A stretch of 50,752 bases of DNA from an uncultured Bacteroides sp. (GCA_949289265.1 CASENE010000087.1:1-50752); one strand, 5' to 3'. Positions 26,182-35,809 are shown, counted from the stretch's first letter. Notes: generated by a model from the letters alone, not told the origin. Translations and numbers: made by a program.

Positions 26182-26997
26182 CTATTTAAGATTAAAGTAA
26201 TACGTAATGGTTCCCACCTGATTGTTCACACCCTCCACGGCGTTGAAGCGGGCTTTGCGGGCCGCATCTTCGGCCGCCTTGCGCAGGGCTGGATTCACGG
26301 TGTTGGTCTGCTTGTTGATGGAGGTGGCAATGACGTAGCCCGCCGGGTTGACGGTAATGGTCACCACCACGCGGCCTTCGTCCTGCACGTTGTACACCGG
26401 GCGCGGCAATCCGCCCGCCCCGATGGAGCGTCCGCCCAGGTTGAATTCGCCGTAGCCGCCCACACCGGTCGAAGCGCCGGCAGGCGCGTTTCCCTCCGGA
26501 CTTCCCTGCAGGCCCTTGCCGCTCTCCGCGTCGCCCCGGCTGCCCATCTTGGCACCCTTGCCAAAGGCGCCTGCCACCCGCTTGCGGGCAGCCTCCTCGG
26601 CCTCGCGGCGCTTTTGTTCGGCCCGTTCCTCGGCCAGCCGGCGGGCTTCCTCCGCCTTCTCGGCTTCGGTCTTTTCGAGTTTCCGCACCTCTTGCTTGGG
26701 CGAATCGTTGGCAGGCGTCAGCGCGACGGTTTCTTCCACGTCTTGCGTGATAAGCTCCTGCTCGGCGGTTTCTTGCGGAAGCGTCGGCTCGTCCGGCATG
26801 GTTTCCACCTCCACCAGCGACGGGTCGGCCCAACCGGAAGCCTGCGGCGCATCACCCAACATGACGGGCACGCCGCTCTCTTCCTGTGGTTCGGGCAAAG
26901 AGAAAGTATATATCAGCAAGAAGGCTACCGCAAGGATGTGCACCGCCACCGCGCCGATGATGCCCACGTATTTTCCTTTCTTTTTCGCGTCCGTCAT
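26182..26997 (-). CDS. tonB: TonB energy transducer
   Basis: Periplasm-spanning protein that carries proton-motive force from ExbBD to outer-membrane receptors. The 271-aa protein has a short cytoplasmic N-terminus (MTDAKKKGKY), one membrane anchor (about 11-33, GIIGAVAVHILAVAFLLIYTF) and a charged, coiled-coil-prone region (about 105-145, rich in KTEAEKAEEARRLAEERAEQ). A glycine-rich linker follows, and the C-terminal TonB domain contains VQDEGRVVVTITVNPAGYV and VGTITYYFNLK. The linker replaces the proline-rich region of the E. coli protein. It lies directly downstream of exbD (37 bases). Confidence 0.92.
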   Translation of the reverse strand: MTDAKKKGKYVGIIGAVAVHILAVAFLLIYTFSLPEPQEESGVPVMLGDAPQASGWADPSLVEVETMPDEPTLPQETAEQELITQDVEETVALTPANDSPKQEVRKLEKTEAEKAEEARRLAEERAEQKRREAEEAARKRVAGAFGKGAKMGSRGDAESGKGLQGSPEGNAPAGASTGVGGYGEFNLGGRSIGAGGLPRPVYNVQDEGRVVVTITVNPAGYVIATSINKQTNTVNPALRKAAEDAARKARFNAVEGVNNQVGTITYYFNLK

Positions 26998-27034
26998 GTG
27001 TCAGGCCAGAAAGTTAGAGGTTATTATTCCTTAA

Positions 27035-27451
27035 TTATCGATTATTGTCGGGCGGGCGCGTGGCCAGCACCATCTTGAAGTGATTCTCGTTGGCAATGTT
27101 CAGCACCTTCACAATCTCCCCGTAGGGCACCGACACGTCGGCGTAAAGAGCGACGTACATTTCCGGTTCGCGCTCGGCGCACGATTGCAAGAAGGCAGGC
27201 AGTTCGTCCAACGCCACCGGCTGCTCGCGGTCGTTGCCAAAGGCTGCGTAGTAGTTCAAGTCCTTGTCGATGATGACCCGCGTCAAAGGCTTGGCAGCAG
27301 TCTGCTCCTTGCCCTGGGGCAGCAACACCTTGATGGCGTTGGGCGACACCACGGTCGAGGTAATCATGAAGAAAATCAGCAGCAGAAAGATGAGGTCCGT
27401 CATGGACGCCATGCTGAAGGCGGGCGATATTTTAGCTCTACGTTTTAACAC
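27035..27451 (-). CDS. exbD: ExbD/TolR-family biopolymer transport protein
   Basis: Proton-channel subunit of the TonB energising complex. The 138-aa protein has one N-terminal membrane helix containing MTDLIFLLLIFFMITSTVV, with D19 at the position of the essential channel aspartate, and a periplasmic domain (about 45-135). It follows exbB by 33 bases and precedes tonB. The presence of tonB next door favours ExbD over TolR. Confidence 0.93.
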   Translation of the reverse strand: MLKRRAKISPAFSMASMTDLIFLLLIFFMITSTVVSPNAIKVLLPQGKEQTAAKPLTRVIIDKDLNYYAAFGNDREQPVALDELPAFLQSCAEREPEMYVALYADVSVPYGEIVKVLNIANENHFKMVLATRPPDNNR

Positions 27452-27484
27452 GGGCTTATCGTTTTAAGGGATTCAAGAGTCGTC

Positions 27485-28204
27485 TCAGTTGGCGGGTTCG
27501 TTCAGCAGGTCCATGAAGGCCATCGTCTTGGCTTCCATCTTATTGACCACTCCGTCCACCAAAGTCACCAGGTAGTTGTAGGCAAACATCATGATGATGC
27601 CCACGATGAGGCCGCCCACCGTGGTAATCATGGCTTCGTAGATGCCGCCCGAAAGGAGGGTGATGTCGATGTTGTTGCCCGCATTGGCCATCTCATAGAA
27701 GGCGCGCACCATGCCCGTCACCGTGCCGAGAAATCCCAGCATGGGGGCTCCGCCGGCAATGGTGGCCATGATGGTGAAGCCCTTCTCCAGCTTCGCCACT
27801 TCAAAGTTGCCCACGTTTTCGATGGCGGCCTGCACGTCGTTGACGGGACGTCCCAGGCGGGTGATGCCTTTCTCAATCATGCGCGCCGAGGGCGTGTTGA
27901 CACTGCGGCAATAGGCAATGGCAGCCTTGATTTCGCCGCCCAGGATGTAATCTTTGATCTTGTCCATAAACAAAGGGTCTTCCTTGCCGGCCTTGCGGAT
28001 GACGTAGTTGCGCTCGAAAAGGATGTAGAACCCGATGAGCGACATCACGCCCAGCACAATCATAATCCAGCCGCCCTTGACGGCCATGTCCCACAAGTTC
28101 ATCTCTTGCGCGGTTCCTACCGGGGTCAGCACCGGGTTGGCCCCGGCCAATGTGTCGCTCAGCGAAGCGGCCGCCTGGGCCAAGAGCATTGTCATTGCTT
28201 CCAT
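27485..28204 (-). CDS. exbB: ExbB/MotA/TolQ-family proton channel protein
   Basis: Pentameric inner-membrane core of the ExbBD motor. The 239-aa protein has an N-terminal hydrophobic stretch, a helix at about 33-55 (GGWIMIVLGVMSLIGFYILFERNY), a cytoplasmic domain, and two C-terminal helices. The first of these is IMATIAGGAPMLGFLGTVTGMV, the conserved MotA/TolQ/ExbB signature. It lies 134 bases downstream of pdxJ on the same strand, a neighbourhood common in Bacteroides. Confidence 0.93.
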   Translation of the reverse strand: MEAMTMLLAQAAASLSDTLAGANPVLTPVGTAQEMNLWDMAVKGGWIMIVLGVMSLIGFYILFERNYVIRKAGKEDPLFMDKIKDYILGGEIKAAIAYCRSVNTPSARMIEKGITRLGRPVNDVQAAIENVGNFEVAKLEKGFTIMATIAGGAPMLGFLGTVTGMVRAFYEMANAGNNIDITLLSGGIYEAMITTVGGLIVGIIMMFAYNYLVTLVDGVVNKMEAKTMAFMDLLNEPAN

Positions 28205-28338
28205 ATCTCTGTGTTTTTAGCTTAATGTTGATTGCCAAGTCAACGAGGTTACAAAGAGGATGCCTGAATGTAATATATAAAATGTAATATATAATAAGGT
28301 ACAGCTTTGCCCTCTTGCCCACCCGTCGACTTATCTAC

Positions 28339-29052
28339 TTAACGAAGACAGTTCTTATATTCCTGAATGGTGCGCTGCAAACCCAAGTAGAGAGCGTCGC
28401 AGATGAGGGCGTGACCAATAGACACCTCGTCCAGCCAGGGAATATTCTGATAAAAATAATGCAAGTTCTCAAGATTCAGGTCGTGACCGGCGTTCAGGCC
28501 CAGCCCCAGGCTGCGCGCCACCTTGCCGGCCTCCACAAAGGGAGCCACGGCTGCTTCGCGCCCCTTGGCGTAAGACGAGGCATAAGGTTCGGTGTAAAGC
28601 TCCACGCGGTCGGCCCCCGCCTTGGCTGCATACTCTATCATCTCCGGGTCGGTGGAGACAAAGACAGAGGTGCGGATGCCAGCCTGGTTGAAACCATCGA
28701 GCACTTCACTCAAAAACGAGAGGTTCGCTTTCGTGTCCCAACCGGCGTTCGAGGTCAGTTGCGTAGGGCTGTCCGGCACCAGCGTCACCTGATGGGGCTT
28801 CACCTTCAGAACCAAATCAATGAAATCGTCCGAAGGATAACCCTCGATGTTGAACTCCGTACGAAGCAAAGGGCGCAAAGCATACACGTCGCTTCGACGG
28901 ATGTGCCGCTCGTCAGGGCGCGGATGCACCGTAATGCCGTCTGCACCGAACTCCTCACAATCTTGCGCAACCTTCAACACATCAGGGACGTTGCCTCCCC
29001 GGGCATTGCGCAGGGTGGCCACTTTATTGATGTTCACACTCAATTTAGTCAT
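28339..29052 (-). CDS. pdxJ: Pyridoxine 5'-phosphate synthase
   Basis: Condenses 3-amino-2-oxopropyl phosphate (1-amino-acetone-3-phosphate) and deoxyxylulose 5-phosphate to pyridoxine 5'-phosphate in the DXP-dependent vitamin B6 pathway. The 237-aa TIM-barrel protein shows [16 protein letters not shown] (residues 5-20), the phosphate-binding [45 protein letters not shown] and the C-terminal [13 protein letters not shown] followed by [10 protein letters not shown]. It heads the minus-strand pdxJ-exbB-exbD-tonB-DJ-1 run and is divergent from nadK across a 105-base intergenic region with promoters for both. Confidence 0.96.
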   Translation of the reverse strand: MTKLSVNINKVATLRNARGGNVPDVLKVAQDCEEFGADGITVHPRPDERHIRRSDVYALRPLLRTEFNIEGYPSDDFIDLVLKVKPHQVTLVPDSPTQLTSNAGWDTKANLSFLSEVLDGFNQAGIRTSVFVSTDPEMIEYAAKAGADRVELYTEPYASSYAKGREAAVAPFVEAGKVARSLGLGLNAGHDLNLENLHYFYQNIPWLDEVSIGHALICDALYLGLQRTIQEYKNCLR

Positions 29053-29075
29053 AATCCAACGTTATAGTTTGGGGG

Positions 29076-29083
29076 CAAAAGTA
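29076..29083 (-). promoter_or_regulatory. -7 element of the pdxJ promoter
   Basis: Minus strand reads TACTTTTG, an exact TAnnTTTG match, 23 bases upstream of the pdxJ start codon. Confidence 0.65.
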
Positions 29084-29100
29084 CAAATAATAGTAATACA

Positions 29101-29133
29101 TTGGTGCATTCTACGAAAAAAATGCCATCTTTG
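29101..29133 (+). promoter_or_regulatory. nadK promoter
   Basis: CATCTTTG (29126-29133) is one base from TAnnTTTG. TTGG at 29101-29104 lies 21 bases before it as a -33 element. The ATG at 29158 follows by 24 bases. Confidence 0.55.
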
Positions 29134-29157
29134 CATTCCCAAACCAAGAAAAGCGAT

Positions 29158-30027
29158 ATGAGATTTGCCCTGTTCGGTAACACTTACCAAGCCAAGAAGT
29201 CGTCCCATGCAGAACAGATGTTCCGCCTGCTGGAAAGGCATCACGCCCAACTCTGTATCAACCGGGAGTTCTATCACTTCCTGGCCAATGACGTCCACCT
29301 GAAGATGCCCCATGTCGAACTGTTTGACGACAACCGTTTCCAAGCCGACATGGTCATCAGCTTGGGAGGCGACGGCACTTTCCTGAAAGCCGCCAGCCAC
29401 GTAGGCCGGAAAGGTATCCCTATCTTAGGCATCAACACAGGACGTCTGGGCTTTCTGGCCGATATCTCGCCCGAAGAAATGGAAGACACCTTCAACGAAA
29501 TACACGCGCACCATTACCGGACGGAAGAACGCAGCGTGCTGCAACTGAAGTGTGACGACAAACAGTTGATGAAAGCTCCTTATGCCCTCAACGAAATCGC
29601 AGTGCTGAAGCGCGACAGTTCGTCTATGATCAGCATTCGCGCCACGGTGAACAACTCGCTGCTCACGACCTACCAGGCCGACGGGCTGATTGTGGCCACT
29701 CCCACCGGTTCAACGGCATATTCGCTGAGCGTGGGCGGCCCCATCATCGCGCCGGACAGCAAAACCATTGCCCTGACGCCCGTAGCCCCGCACAGCCTCA
29801 ACATGCGCCCCATCGTCATCTGCGACGACCGCGAAATCACCCTCGAAGTGGAAAGCCGCAGCCACAACTTCCTCGTTGCCATCGACGGCCGAAGCGAGTC
29901 GTGCCGCGAGAACACCCGGCTGGTCATCTCGAAGGCTGACTATACCATCAAGGTCGTCAAACGCTTCGACCACCGTTTCTTCGACACCCTGCGCCATAAA
30001 ATGATGTGGGGAGCAGATATCCGATAA
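29158..30027 (+). CDS. nadK: NAD kinase
   Basis: Phosphorylates NAD+ to NADP+. The start at 29158 ([11 protein letters not shown], 289 aa) begins with the first Rossmann strand and follows the promoter. An upstream in-frame ATG at 29101 would lie at the -33 element. Motifs are [14 protein letters not shown] (the GGDGT ATP site), [29 protein letters not shown] (NE/D motif), [22 protein letters not shown] and [11 protein letters not shown]. Length is normal for the bacterial enzyme. Confidence 0.96.
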   Translation: MRFALFGNTYQAKKSSHAEQMFRLLERHHAQLCINREFYHFLANDVHLKMPHVELFDDNRFQADMVISLGGDGTFLKAASHVGRKGIPILGINTGRLGFLADISPEEMEDTFNEIHAHHYRTEERSVLQLKCDDKQLMKAPYALNEIAVLKRDSSSMISIRATVNNSLLTTYQADGLIVATPTGSTAYSLSVGGPIIAPDSKTIALTPVAPHSLNMRPIVICDDREITLEVESRSHNFLVAIDGRSESCRENTRLVISKADYTIKVVKRFDHRFFDTLRHKMMWGADIR

Positions 30028-30068
30028 AGATTTTCCCCTTTTCGTTAGGGCTTTCCCAAAGTAATCGC

Positions 30069-30076
30069 TATATTTG
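30069..30076 (+). promoter_or_regulatory. -7 element of the HAD-thioesterase gene promoter
   Basis: TATATTTG is an exact TAnnTTTG match, 21 bases before the chosen ATG at 30098. Confidence 0.6.
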
Positions 30077-30097
30077 TACTTCCAACCCCAAAAGACT

Positions 30098-31336
30098 ATG
30101 GCCATGAAGTACAAACTATTAGTCCTGGACGTAGACGGGACATTGCTTAACAATGAATGTCAAATCAGCAAGCGCACGCTAAGCGCCCTGCTGAAAGTGC
30201 AACAAACAGGCGTACGCATCGTCCTGGCCTCGGGACGGCCCACCTACGGCATCCTCCCCTTGGCACGGACACTGGAACTGGGCAACTACGGCGGATTCGT
30301 CATCTCGTACAACGGTTGCCAGATTATCAAAGCAGAAAACGGCGAAGTCATCTTCGAGCGCCGCATCAATCCGGAACTGATTCCCTACCTGGAAAAGAAA
30401 GCCAGAAAGAACCAGTTCGACATCTTCACCTACCACGACGACAACATCCTGACCAACAACCCGGACAACCCGCACATCCAGCAGGAAGCCAAGTTGAACA
30501 ACCTGAACATCATCAAGGAAGAGGAATTCTCGACCGCCATCGACTTCTCGCCCTGCAAGGTCATGCTGGTGAGCGACGACTACGAGGCCCTGGCCGGACT
30601 GGAGAAACACTGGAAGAAACGTCTGGCCGGTACGCTGGATGTCTTCCCCTCCGAGCCGTTCTACCTCGAGGCCGTGCCCAACGGAGTGGACAAGGCCAAC
30701 ACGATGGGAGTCTTGCTGGACATGCTGAACATTACACGCGAAGAGACCATTGCCATCGGCGACGGCGTGGCCGACGTCACCATGCTGCAGACGGCAGGAC
30801 TGGGCATTGCCATGGGACATGCACCCGACTCGGTGAAGGTCTGCGCCGACTATGTGACAGGCTCCAACGAAGAAGACGGCGTGGCCTTGGCTGTAGAAAA
30901 AGCCATCTTGGCCGAAGTGCATGCATCGGAGATACCGCTTGACCTGCTGAACGAGCGCGGCAAATACGCACTGATGGGCAACTTGGGCATCCAATACACC
31001 TACGCATCGGAAGACCGCATCGAAGCAACCATGCCCGTAGACCAGCGCACGCGGCAACCTTTCGGCATCCTGCACGGAGGAGCCACGCTGGCCCTGGCTG
31101 AAACGGTGGCAGGACTCGGCTCGATGATTACCTGCAAGCCCGACGAGATTGTGGTGGGAATGCAGGTGAGCGGCAACCACATTTCATCAGCCCACGAAGG
31201 AGACACGGTGCGTGCCGTAGGCACTATCGTACACAAAGGACGCTCGTCGCATGTATGGAACGTGGACGTATTCACATCAACCAACAAGCTAGTGTCGAGC
31301 ATCCGCGTAGTCAACAGCATCATGAAAAAGAAGTAA
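30098..31336 (+). CDS. Fusion of a Cof-type HAD phosphatase and a MenI-like hotdog thioesterase
   Basis: The 412-aa protein starts at 30098 (30104 is also possible; an ATG at 30074 overlaps the promoter). Residues 1 to about 270 are a Cof/HAD-IIB phosphatase: nucleophile D11 and acid D13 in LVLDVDGTLLNN, then LASGRPTYG, and the C-terminal AIGDGVADVTMLQTAGLGIAMG. The usual GDxxND is GDGVAD, with Ala in place of Asn. Residues about 285-412 form a hotdog thioesterase strikingly like E. coli MenI/EntH: EATMPVDQRTRQPFGILHGG, H326 of HGG and catalytic-type E335 nine residues on. MenI hydrolyses DHNA-CoA in menaquinone synthesis. Thioesterase activity is likely, the DHNA-CoA substrate is an inference, and the phosphatase substrate is unknown. 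The 3' end overlaps the convergent ABC gene by 17 bases. Confidence 0.85.
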   Translation: MAMKYKLLVLDVDGTLLNNECQISKRTLSALLKVQQTGVRIVLASGRPTYGILPLARTLELGNYGGFVISYNGCQIIKAENGEVIFERRINPELIPYLEKKARKNQFDIFTYHDDNILTNNPDNPHIQQEAKLNNLNIIKEEEFSTAIDFSPCKVMLVSDDYEALAGLEKHWKKRLAGTLDVFPSEPFYLEAVPNGVDKANTMGVLLDMLNITREETIAIGDGVADVTMLQTAGLGIAMGHAPDSVKVCADYVTGSNEEDGVALAVEKAILAEVHASEIPLDLLNERGKYALMGNLGIQYTYASEDRIEATMPVDQRTRQPFGILHGGATLALAETVAGLGSMITCKPDEIVVGMQVSGNHISSAHEGDTVRAVGTIVHKGRSSHVWNVDVFTSTNKLVSSIRVVNSIMKKK

Positions 31337-32315
31337 GCACGAGGCGCACCAGTTCGTCCACCGTCGTCACGACACGCGGAGACTGACCGGGCAGGGTCAG
31401 GAAACAGTTCTCCTCCCCCACCTCGACACATGTATCAGAAGGTACTTCGCCCGCGGCCTCGATGCCGTTGCGGCGAAGTGCCTTTTTTATCATCTGCGCC
31501 CACGGCCCTGTCCCTACGAGACGGATGCGGTGGACGCACTCGTTGTCCACCCGAAACACACCCGTCCCGGGGTCGAAACAGATACCCTTGCTGCGGGCAA
31601 AGAAGCCGGCCAAGGTACCATCCAGAGCCAAATCTTCCGGCGTGCCCACAGCCAGCCCCCGCTCTTTGTCCAGCAACCAGACGCGATCCGCCAGCTGGAG
31701 GGCCAAATCCAAGTCGTGGGTGGAGAGGAAAATGGCTTTGTCCGCTTCCCGGCTGAGGCGGCGGAGCAACTGCATGATTTCCACCTTGCTGGGAAAGTCG
31801 AGAAAGGCGGTAGGCTCGTCCAGGAGGATGACGGGCGTTTCTTGGGCCAGTGCCTTGGCTACCATCACCTTCTGGCGTTCGCCATCGCTCAGGGTATCCA
31901 CCATGCGTTCGGTCAGCGACTCGATACCCACCAGGGATACCGCACGCCGGACAGCCTCCTCGTCCTCCTGATGCAGCGTCCCCCAAAAACCGGTATACGG
32001 GCTGCGTCCCAAGCCTATCAACTCTTTCACGGAAAGGTTGGGCACATCGGGCCTCTCTGTCAGCACCACACCCAACAGGCGAGCCAAGTCGCGGTCGGCA
32101 TATTCCTCCAGTTTCTTACCTATTATATATATATGTCCGCCCAGCTTGGGTTGGAAGGCGGAGAGAGTGCGCAGCAAGGTAGACTTCCCTACCCCGTTGG
32201 TTCCCAACAGGCAGGTCAGTTCGCCACTGCGGATGTCGACATTGAGTGCGGAGGCCACAACCTTCGGGCCGTGCTTGGTGCGGTAGCCGATGGAAAGATT
32301 CTCAAGATGTATCAT
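31320..32315 (-). CDS. FecE/BtuD-like ABC transporter ATPase with C-terminal extension
   Basis: The 331-aa protein is an ATP-binding subunit of the iron-siderophore/haem/cobalamin importer type. It has Walker A GTNGVGKST (38-46), Q-loop region VLTERPDVPNLSVKELI, an ABC signature LSDGER in place of LSGGQ, Walker B PVILLDEPTAFLD and switch LSTHDLDLAL. Residues about 255-331 are an added small domain (VHRIRLVGTGPWAQMIKKAL, FLTLPGQSPRVVTTVDELV) beyond the usual 250-260 aa length. No permease (BtuC/FecD) or binding protein (BtuF/FecB) is encoded nearby, so its partners must lie elsewhere in the genome. It starts 25 bases after the flavin-binding protein gene and is probably co-transcribed with it. 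Confidence 0.85.
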   Translation of the reverse strand: MIHLENLSIGYRTKHGPKVVASALNVDIRSGELTCLLGTNGVGKSTLLRTLSAFQPKLGGHIYIIGKKLEEYADRDLARLLGVVLTERPDVPNLSVKELIGLGRSPYTGFWGTLHQEDEEAVRRAVSLVGIESLTERMVDTLSDGERQKVMVAKALAQETPVILLDEPTAFLDFPSKVEIMQLLRRLSREADKAIFLSTHDLDLALQLADRVWLLDKERGLAVGTPEDLALDGTLAGFFARSKGICFDPGTGVFRVDNECVHRIRLVGTGPWAQMIKKALRRNGIEAAGEVPSDTCVEVGEENCFLTLPGQSPRVVTTVDELVRLVLTSFS

Positions 32316-32340
32316 GAGGATGCTACGATTGCTTCGACTT

Positions 32341-32856
32341 TCATTCCATTCTCCCGTATTTCATCTCTTCCCCTTGCCGGTCATATTGCTTCCGCTTCCC
32401 GGTCGGGGCAGAAGTCAGGGTGATGCGAACCACTGCCGTGCGGTGCAGGCTCCGGCGGATGGCCTCGTCGAAGGCGTCCATGTGTTGGGGCAGAAATCGT
32501 TCGCTGATGGCGCACAGGGCTTCTATCTTTTCCTGCTCGTCCGTCACCAGCGTTGCCCGTCCGAAAGCGACAGCCGAACGGTATTGCAGGGTAAACGAAC
32601 CGTCTTTGGGGCCAACCGTCGGCGCGCACTTGGTAACGGCCGACAGGCAGACTTCCGGATGGGCGGCTATGGCATCGAGTTTCTCCCCCTCAGGCGCACA
32701 GTGGAAATACCAGTTTTTGCCGTCCGTAGAGGCCAGCGAGAGCGGAAGGCCGTACGCGGTTCCGTCCGGACGAATAAAACTGACGGTAATGTAGGGTGCT
32801 TTACGCATCACCTCCAAGGCCCAATCTGCGGGCATTTCTCGGCTTGCTTTTCTCAT
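32341..32856 (-). CDS. Pyridoxamine 5'-phosphate oxidase-like flavin-binding protein (Nim-type fold)
   Basis: The start at 32856 (MRKASREMPADWALEVMRKA, 171 aa) fits the family; the frame is open for 13 more residues, but those run into the promoter. It shows the split-barrel PNPOx-like layout: APYITVSFIRPDGTAYGLPLSLAS, then KNWYFHCAPEGEKLDAI (H52), FTLQYRSAVAFGRATLV and IRRSLHRTAVVRITL. This is the pattern of the PNPOx-like/NimA group, which includes nitroimidazole-resistance proteins of Bacteroides. Sequence alone does not justify calling it a resistance gene. It is first in a two-gene unit with the ABC ATPase. Confidence 0.85.
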   Translation of the reverse strand: MRKASREMPADWALEVMRKAPYITVSFIRPDGTAYGLPLSLASTDGKNWYFHCAPEGEKLDAIAAHPEVCLSAVTKCAPTVGPKDGSFTLQYRSAVAFGRATLVTDEQEKIEALCAISERFLPQHMDAFDEAIRRSLHRTAVVRITLTSAPTGKRKQYDRQGEEMKYGRME

Positions 32857-32882
32857 CTTGCTTATCTTTTTTTGTAGGGTTA

Positions 32883-32890
32883 CAAAAGTA
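32883..32890 (-). promoter_or_regulatory. -7 element of the PNPOx-like/ABC unit
   Basis: Minus strand reads TACTTTTG, an exact TAnnTTTG match, 26 bases upstream of the start codon at 32856. Confidence 0.6.
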
Positions 32891-32957
32891 GTCAAATAGC
32901 GGGATAGTTGCTCATAGAGGCATCGTTTTTCTTGCAGGGAAAGGCAAATATACTATG

Positions 32958-33000
32958 GAAGCGGGGACACGGCAACCACCCGGCTGCGTGTCCCCGCTTC
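32958..33000 (-). terminator. Terminator of valS
   Basis: GAAGCGGGGACACG (32958-32971) pairs perfectly with CGTGTCCCCGCTTC (32987-33000). It begins 18 bases after the valS stop codon on the minus strand. The following sequence is only moderately T-rich. Confidence 0.7.
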
Positions 33001-33018
33001 TATCTTATGGGCTAAGGC

Positions 33019-35703
33019 TTATGCCTTCTTCAGTGCCGCAATGCTTTCCTTCAGCGATTTGATAATGCTTTCGGCATCGGCCTGCTTCTTGCGCTCCAGT
33101 TCTATCACGTTGGCGGGAGCATGGGCCACGAACTTCTCGTTGGAGAGCTTCTTCAACACGCCTTGCAGGAAACCTTCCTTGTGCTTCAGCTCGACCTCCA
33201 TGCGGGCAATCTCGGCCTCCACGTCGATGAGGTTGCCCAAGGGCACGGCATATTCCGTGGTGCCCACCAGGAAGGCGGCAGCCCCGTCGGCTTTGGCATC
33301 CACGGTGGTGATAGCAGAGAGGTTGCACATCTTCGTGAGCACGGCGTTGAAGGCTTCGACGGGGTTCGTACCCACCACCTGCAGTTCCAGCGGCTCCTTC
33401 TGCGCGATGTTCTTCTGCAGGCGGATGGCGCGGATGTTGCTGACAACTTCCTTCACGGCCTCAAACTGGCGAAGGAGCGACTCGTCATACGCTGCCGGTG
33501 CTGCCATGGGGCTGACCATGAGACTTTCGCCGTCCTTACGCTCACTGATGTGTTGCCACAGTTCTTCGGTGATGAAGGGCATGAAGGGGTGCAGCAGGTG
33601 GAGCAGGTAGTCGAAGAAACCGATGGTGCGGTCGTACACCTCGCGGCTGATGGGCTGGCCGTAAGCGGGCTTCACCATCTCCAGGTACCAGGAAGAGAAC
33701 TCGTCCCAGAAGAGCTTGTAGACAGCCATCAGCGCCTCGCTCAGGCGATACTTCGAGAAGAGGTCGGCCACTTCGGCAGCCACGGCCTGCTGCTTGGCCT
33801 CGAACCATTGCATGGCCAGGGCGGAGGCTTCGGGCACGGGCACGGTGTCGCTCACCTCCCATCCCTTCAGCAGACGGAAGGCATTCCATATCTTGTTGCA
33901 GAAGTTGCGCCCCTGCTCGCAGAGGGCTTCGTCAAAGAGGATGTCGTTGCCGGCCGGGGCAGAGAGCATCATGCCCATGCGCACGCCGTCGGCGCCGAAC
34001 TTGTCTATCAGCTCCAGCGGGTCGGGCGAGTTGCCCAGCGACTTGGACATCTTGCGGCCCAGCTTATCGCGCACGATGCCGGTGAAATAGACATTGCGGA
34101 AAGGCATGTCGCCCATGTACTCGTAGCCGGCCATAATCATGCGGGCCACCCAGAAGAAGATGATGTCCGGGCCGGTTACCAAGTCACTCGTCGGGTAGTA
34201 GTACTTGATTTCCTCGTTGCCGGGATTGTTGATACCGTCGAAGAGGGAGATGGGCCAGAGCCACGAAGAGAACCACGTGTCGAGGCAGTCCTCGTCCTGA
34301 CGGAGGTCGGCCAGCGTGAGGGCGGCGTTGCCCGTCTTCTCTTGCGCCAGTTTCAAAGCCTCTTCGGGCGTCTCGGCCACCACGAATCCGCCTTGCGGGA
34401 GGTACCAGGCCGGGATGCGGTGGCCCCACCACAACTGTCGGCTGATGCACCAGTCCTTGATGTTCTCCAGCCAGTTGCGGTAGGTGTTCTTGTACTTGGC
34501 GGGATAGAACTTCAGCTCGTCGTTCATCACGGGCGGGAGGGCCATGTCGGCGAAGTGCTGCATCTTGAGGAACCACTGCATGGACAGCTTCGGTTCGATG
34601 GGCACGTTGGTGCGCTCGGAGAATCCCACCTTGTTCGTATAGGCCTCCACCTTTTCCAGCAGGCCGGCCTCGTCCAGGTCTTTCTCTATCTGGCGGCGCA
34701 CGTCGAAGCGGTCCATACCCACATAGAGGCCGGCGGCTTCGCTGAGGGTACCGTTGTCGTTGAAGATGTCGATGGAAGGCAAGTTGTGCTTCTCGCCCAG
34801 CATGTAGTCGTTCACGTCGTGGGCGGGAGTCACCTTCAGGCAGCCCGTGCCGAACTCCATGTCCACGTACTCGTCTTCGATGACGGGGATGACGCGGTTC
34901 ACCAAGGGGACGATGACCTTCTTGCCCCGCAGCCACTGCGTCTTGGGGTCGCCGGGATTGATGCACATGGCCGTGTCGCCCATGATGGTTTCGGGGCGGG
35001 TGGTGGCTACGACGGCATAGCGGCGGCCTTGCGCGTCGCGGTGGACGATTTCTTTCTCGTCGCCCGTCTCGCCGGTCATGTCGTCGTCGGCGATATAATA
35101 TCTCAGGTAGTAGAACTTGCCATGCTCTTCCTTGTAGATGACTTCCTCGTCGCTCAGGGCGGTCAGCGCCTTGGGATCCCAGTTGACCATGCGCACGCCG
35201 CGATAAATCAGCCCCTTGTTATACAGGTCTACGAACACCTTGATGACGCTTTTGCTGCGCGTCTCGTCCATGGTGAAGGCCGTGCGATCCCAATCGCACG
35301 AAGCGCCGAGTCGGCGGAGCTGCTTCAGGATGATGCCCCCGTGCTCGTGCGTCCAGTCCCAGGCGTGGCGCAGGAACTCGTCGCGCGTCAGGTCGGTCTT
35401 CTTGATGCCTTGCTGGGCCAGTTTGTTCACCACCTTGGCTTCGGTGGCAATGGAGGCATGGTCGGTACCCGGCACCCAGCAGGCATTCTTGCCTTCCATG
35501 CGGGCGCGGCGCACCAGGATATCTTGGATGGTATTATTAAGCATGTGTCCCATGTGGAGCACGCCGGTGACGTTGGGAGGCGGGATGACGACGGTGTAGG
35601 GCTGACGACCATCGGGTTTAGAACTGAACAGTTTGTGATCCAACCAGTACTGGTACCACTTTCCCTCCACGTCGGCGGGATTGTACTTACTTGCTAATTC
35701 CAT
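33019..35703 (-). CDS. valS: Valyl-tRNA synthetase
   Basis: Charges tRNA-Val. The 894-aa class I synthetase has the HIGH-type motif [12 protein letters not shown] (residues about 44-55), the editing domain (about 190-340; [13 protein letters not shown]), the catalytic DVWFSS-type segment as [12 protein letters not shown], and KMSKS in [17 protein letters not shown]. The C-terminal coiled coil (about 825-894; [32 protein letters not shown]) is typical. Length is normal. It is monocistronic, with promoter and terminator recognisable on either side. Confidence 0.97.
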   Translation of the reverse strand: MELASKYNPADVEGKWYQYWLDHKLFSSKPDGRQPYTVVIPPPNVTGVLHMGHMLNNTIQDILVRRARMEGKNACWVPGTDHASIATEAKVVNKLAQQGIKKTDLTRDEFLRHAWDWTHEHGGIILKQLRRLGASCDWDRTAFTMDETRSKSVIKVFVDLYNKGLIYRGVRMVNWDPKALTALSDEEVIYKEEHGKFYYLRYYIADDDMTGETGDEKEIVHRDAQGRRYAVVATTRPETIMGDTAMCINPGDPKTQWLRGKKVIVPLVNRVIPVIEDEYVDMEFGTGCLKVTPAHDVNDYMLGEKHNLPSIDIFNDNGTLSEAAGLYVGMDRFDVRRQIEKDLDEAGLLEKVEAYTNKVGFSERTNVPIEPKLSMQWFLKMQHFADMALPPVMNDELKFYPAKYKNTYRNWLENIKDWCISRQLWWGHRIPAWYLPQGGFVVAETPEEALKLAQEKTGNAALTLADLRQDEDCLDTWFSSWLWPISLFDGINNPGNEEIKYYYPTSDLVTGPDIIFFWVARMIMAGYEYMGDMPFRNVYFTGIVRDKLGRKMSKSLGNSPDPLELIDKFGADGVRMGMMLSAPAGNDILFDEALCEQGRNFCNKIWNAFRLLKGWEVSDTVPVPEASALAMQWFEAKQQAVAAEVADLFSKYRLSEALMAVYKLFWDEFSSWYLEMVKPAYGQPISREVYDRTIGFFDYLLHLLHPFMPFITEELWQHISERKDGESLMVSPMAAPAAYDESLLRQFEAVKEVVSNIRAIRLQKNIAQKEPLELQVVGTNPVEAFNAVLTKMCNLSAITTVDAKADGAAAFLVGTTEYAVPLGNLIDVEAEIARMEVELKHKEGFLQGVLKKLSNEKFVAHAPANVIELERKKQADAESIIKSLKESIAALKKA

Positions 35704-35737
35704 TGTGTTTCTTCTTTGATTATGATTAGAACGGGCG

Positions 35738-35745
35738 CAAAATTA
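35738..35745 (-). promoter_or_regulatory. -7 element of the valS promoter
   Basis: Minus strand reads TAATTTTG, an exact TAnnTTTG match, 34 bases upstream of the valS ATG. TTTG on the minus strand at 35772-35769 could be the -33 element (23-base spacing). Confidence 0.6.
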
Positions 35746-35809
35746 CAAAATATAATCGGAATATCGCCCAAATGCCCGGCAAGAACACGGGACAAACACC
35801 CGCCAACCG

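Noticed and set aside
32341-32856. Nitroimidazole-resistance gene (nim)
   Set aside because: The split-barrel flavin fold is shared by many unrelated PNPOx-like proteins; fold similarity alone does not show nitroimidazole reduction.
33121-35697. 858-codon plus-strand open frame opposite valS
   Set aside because: Pure antisense of a certain valS gene, His/Val/Gly-rich low-complexity translation typical of GC-rich shadow frames.
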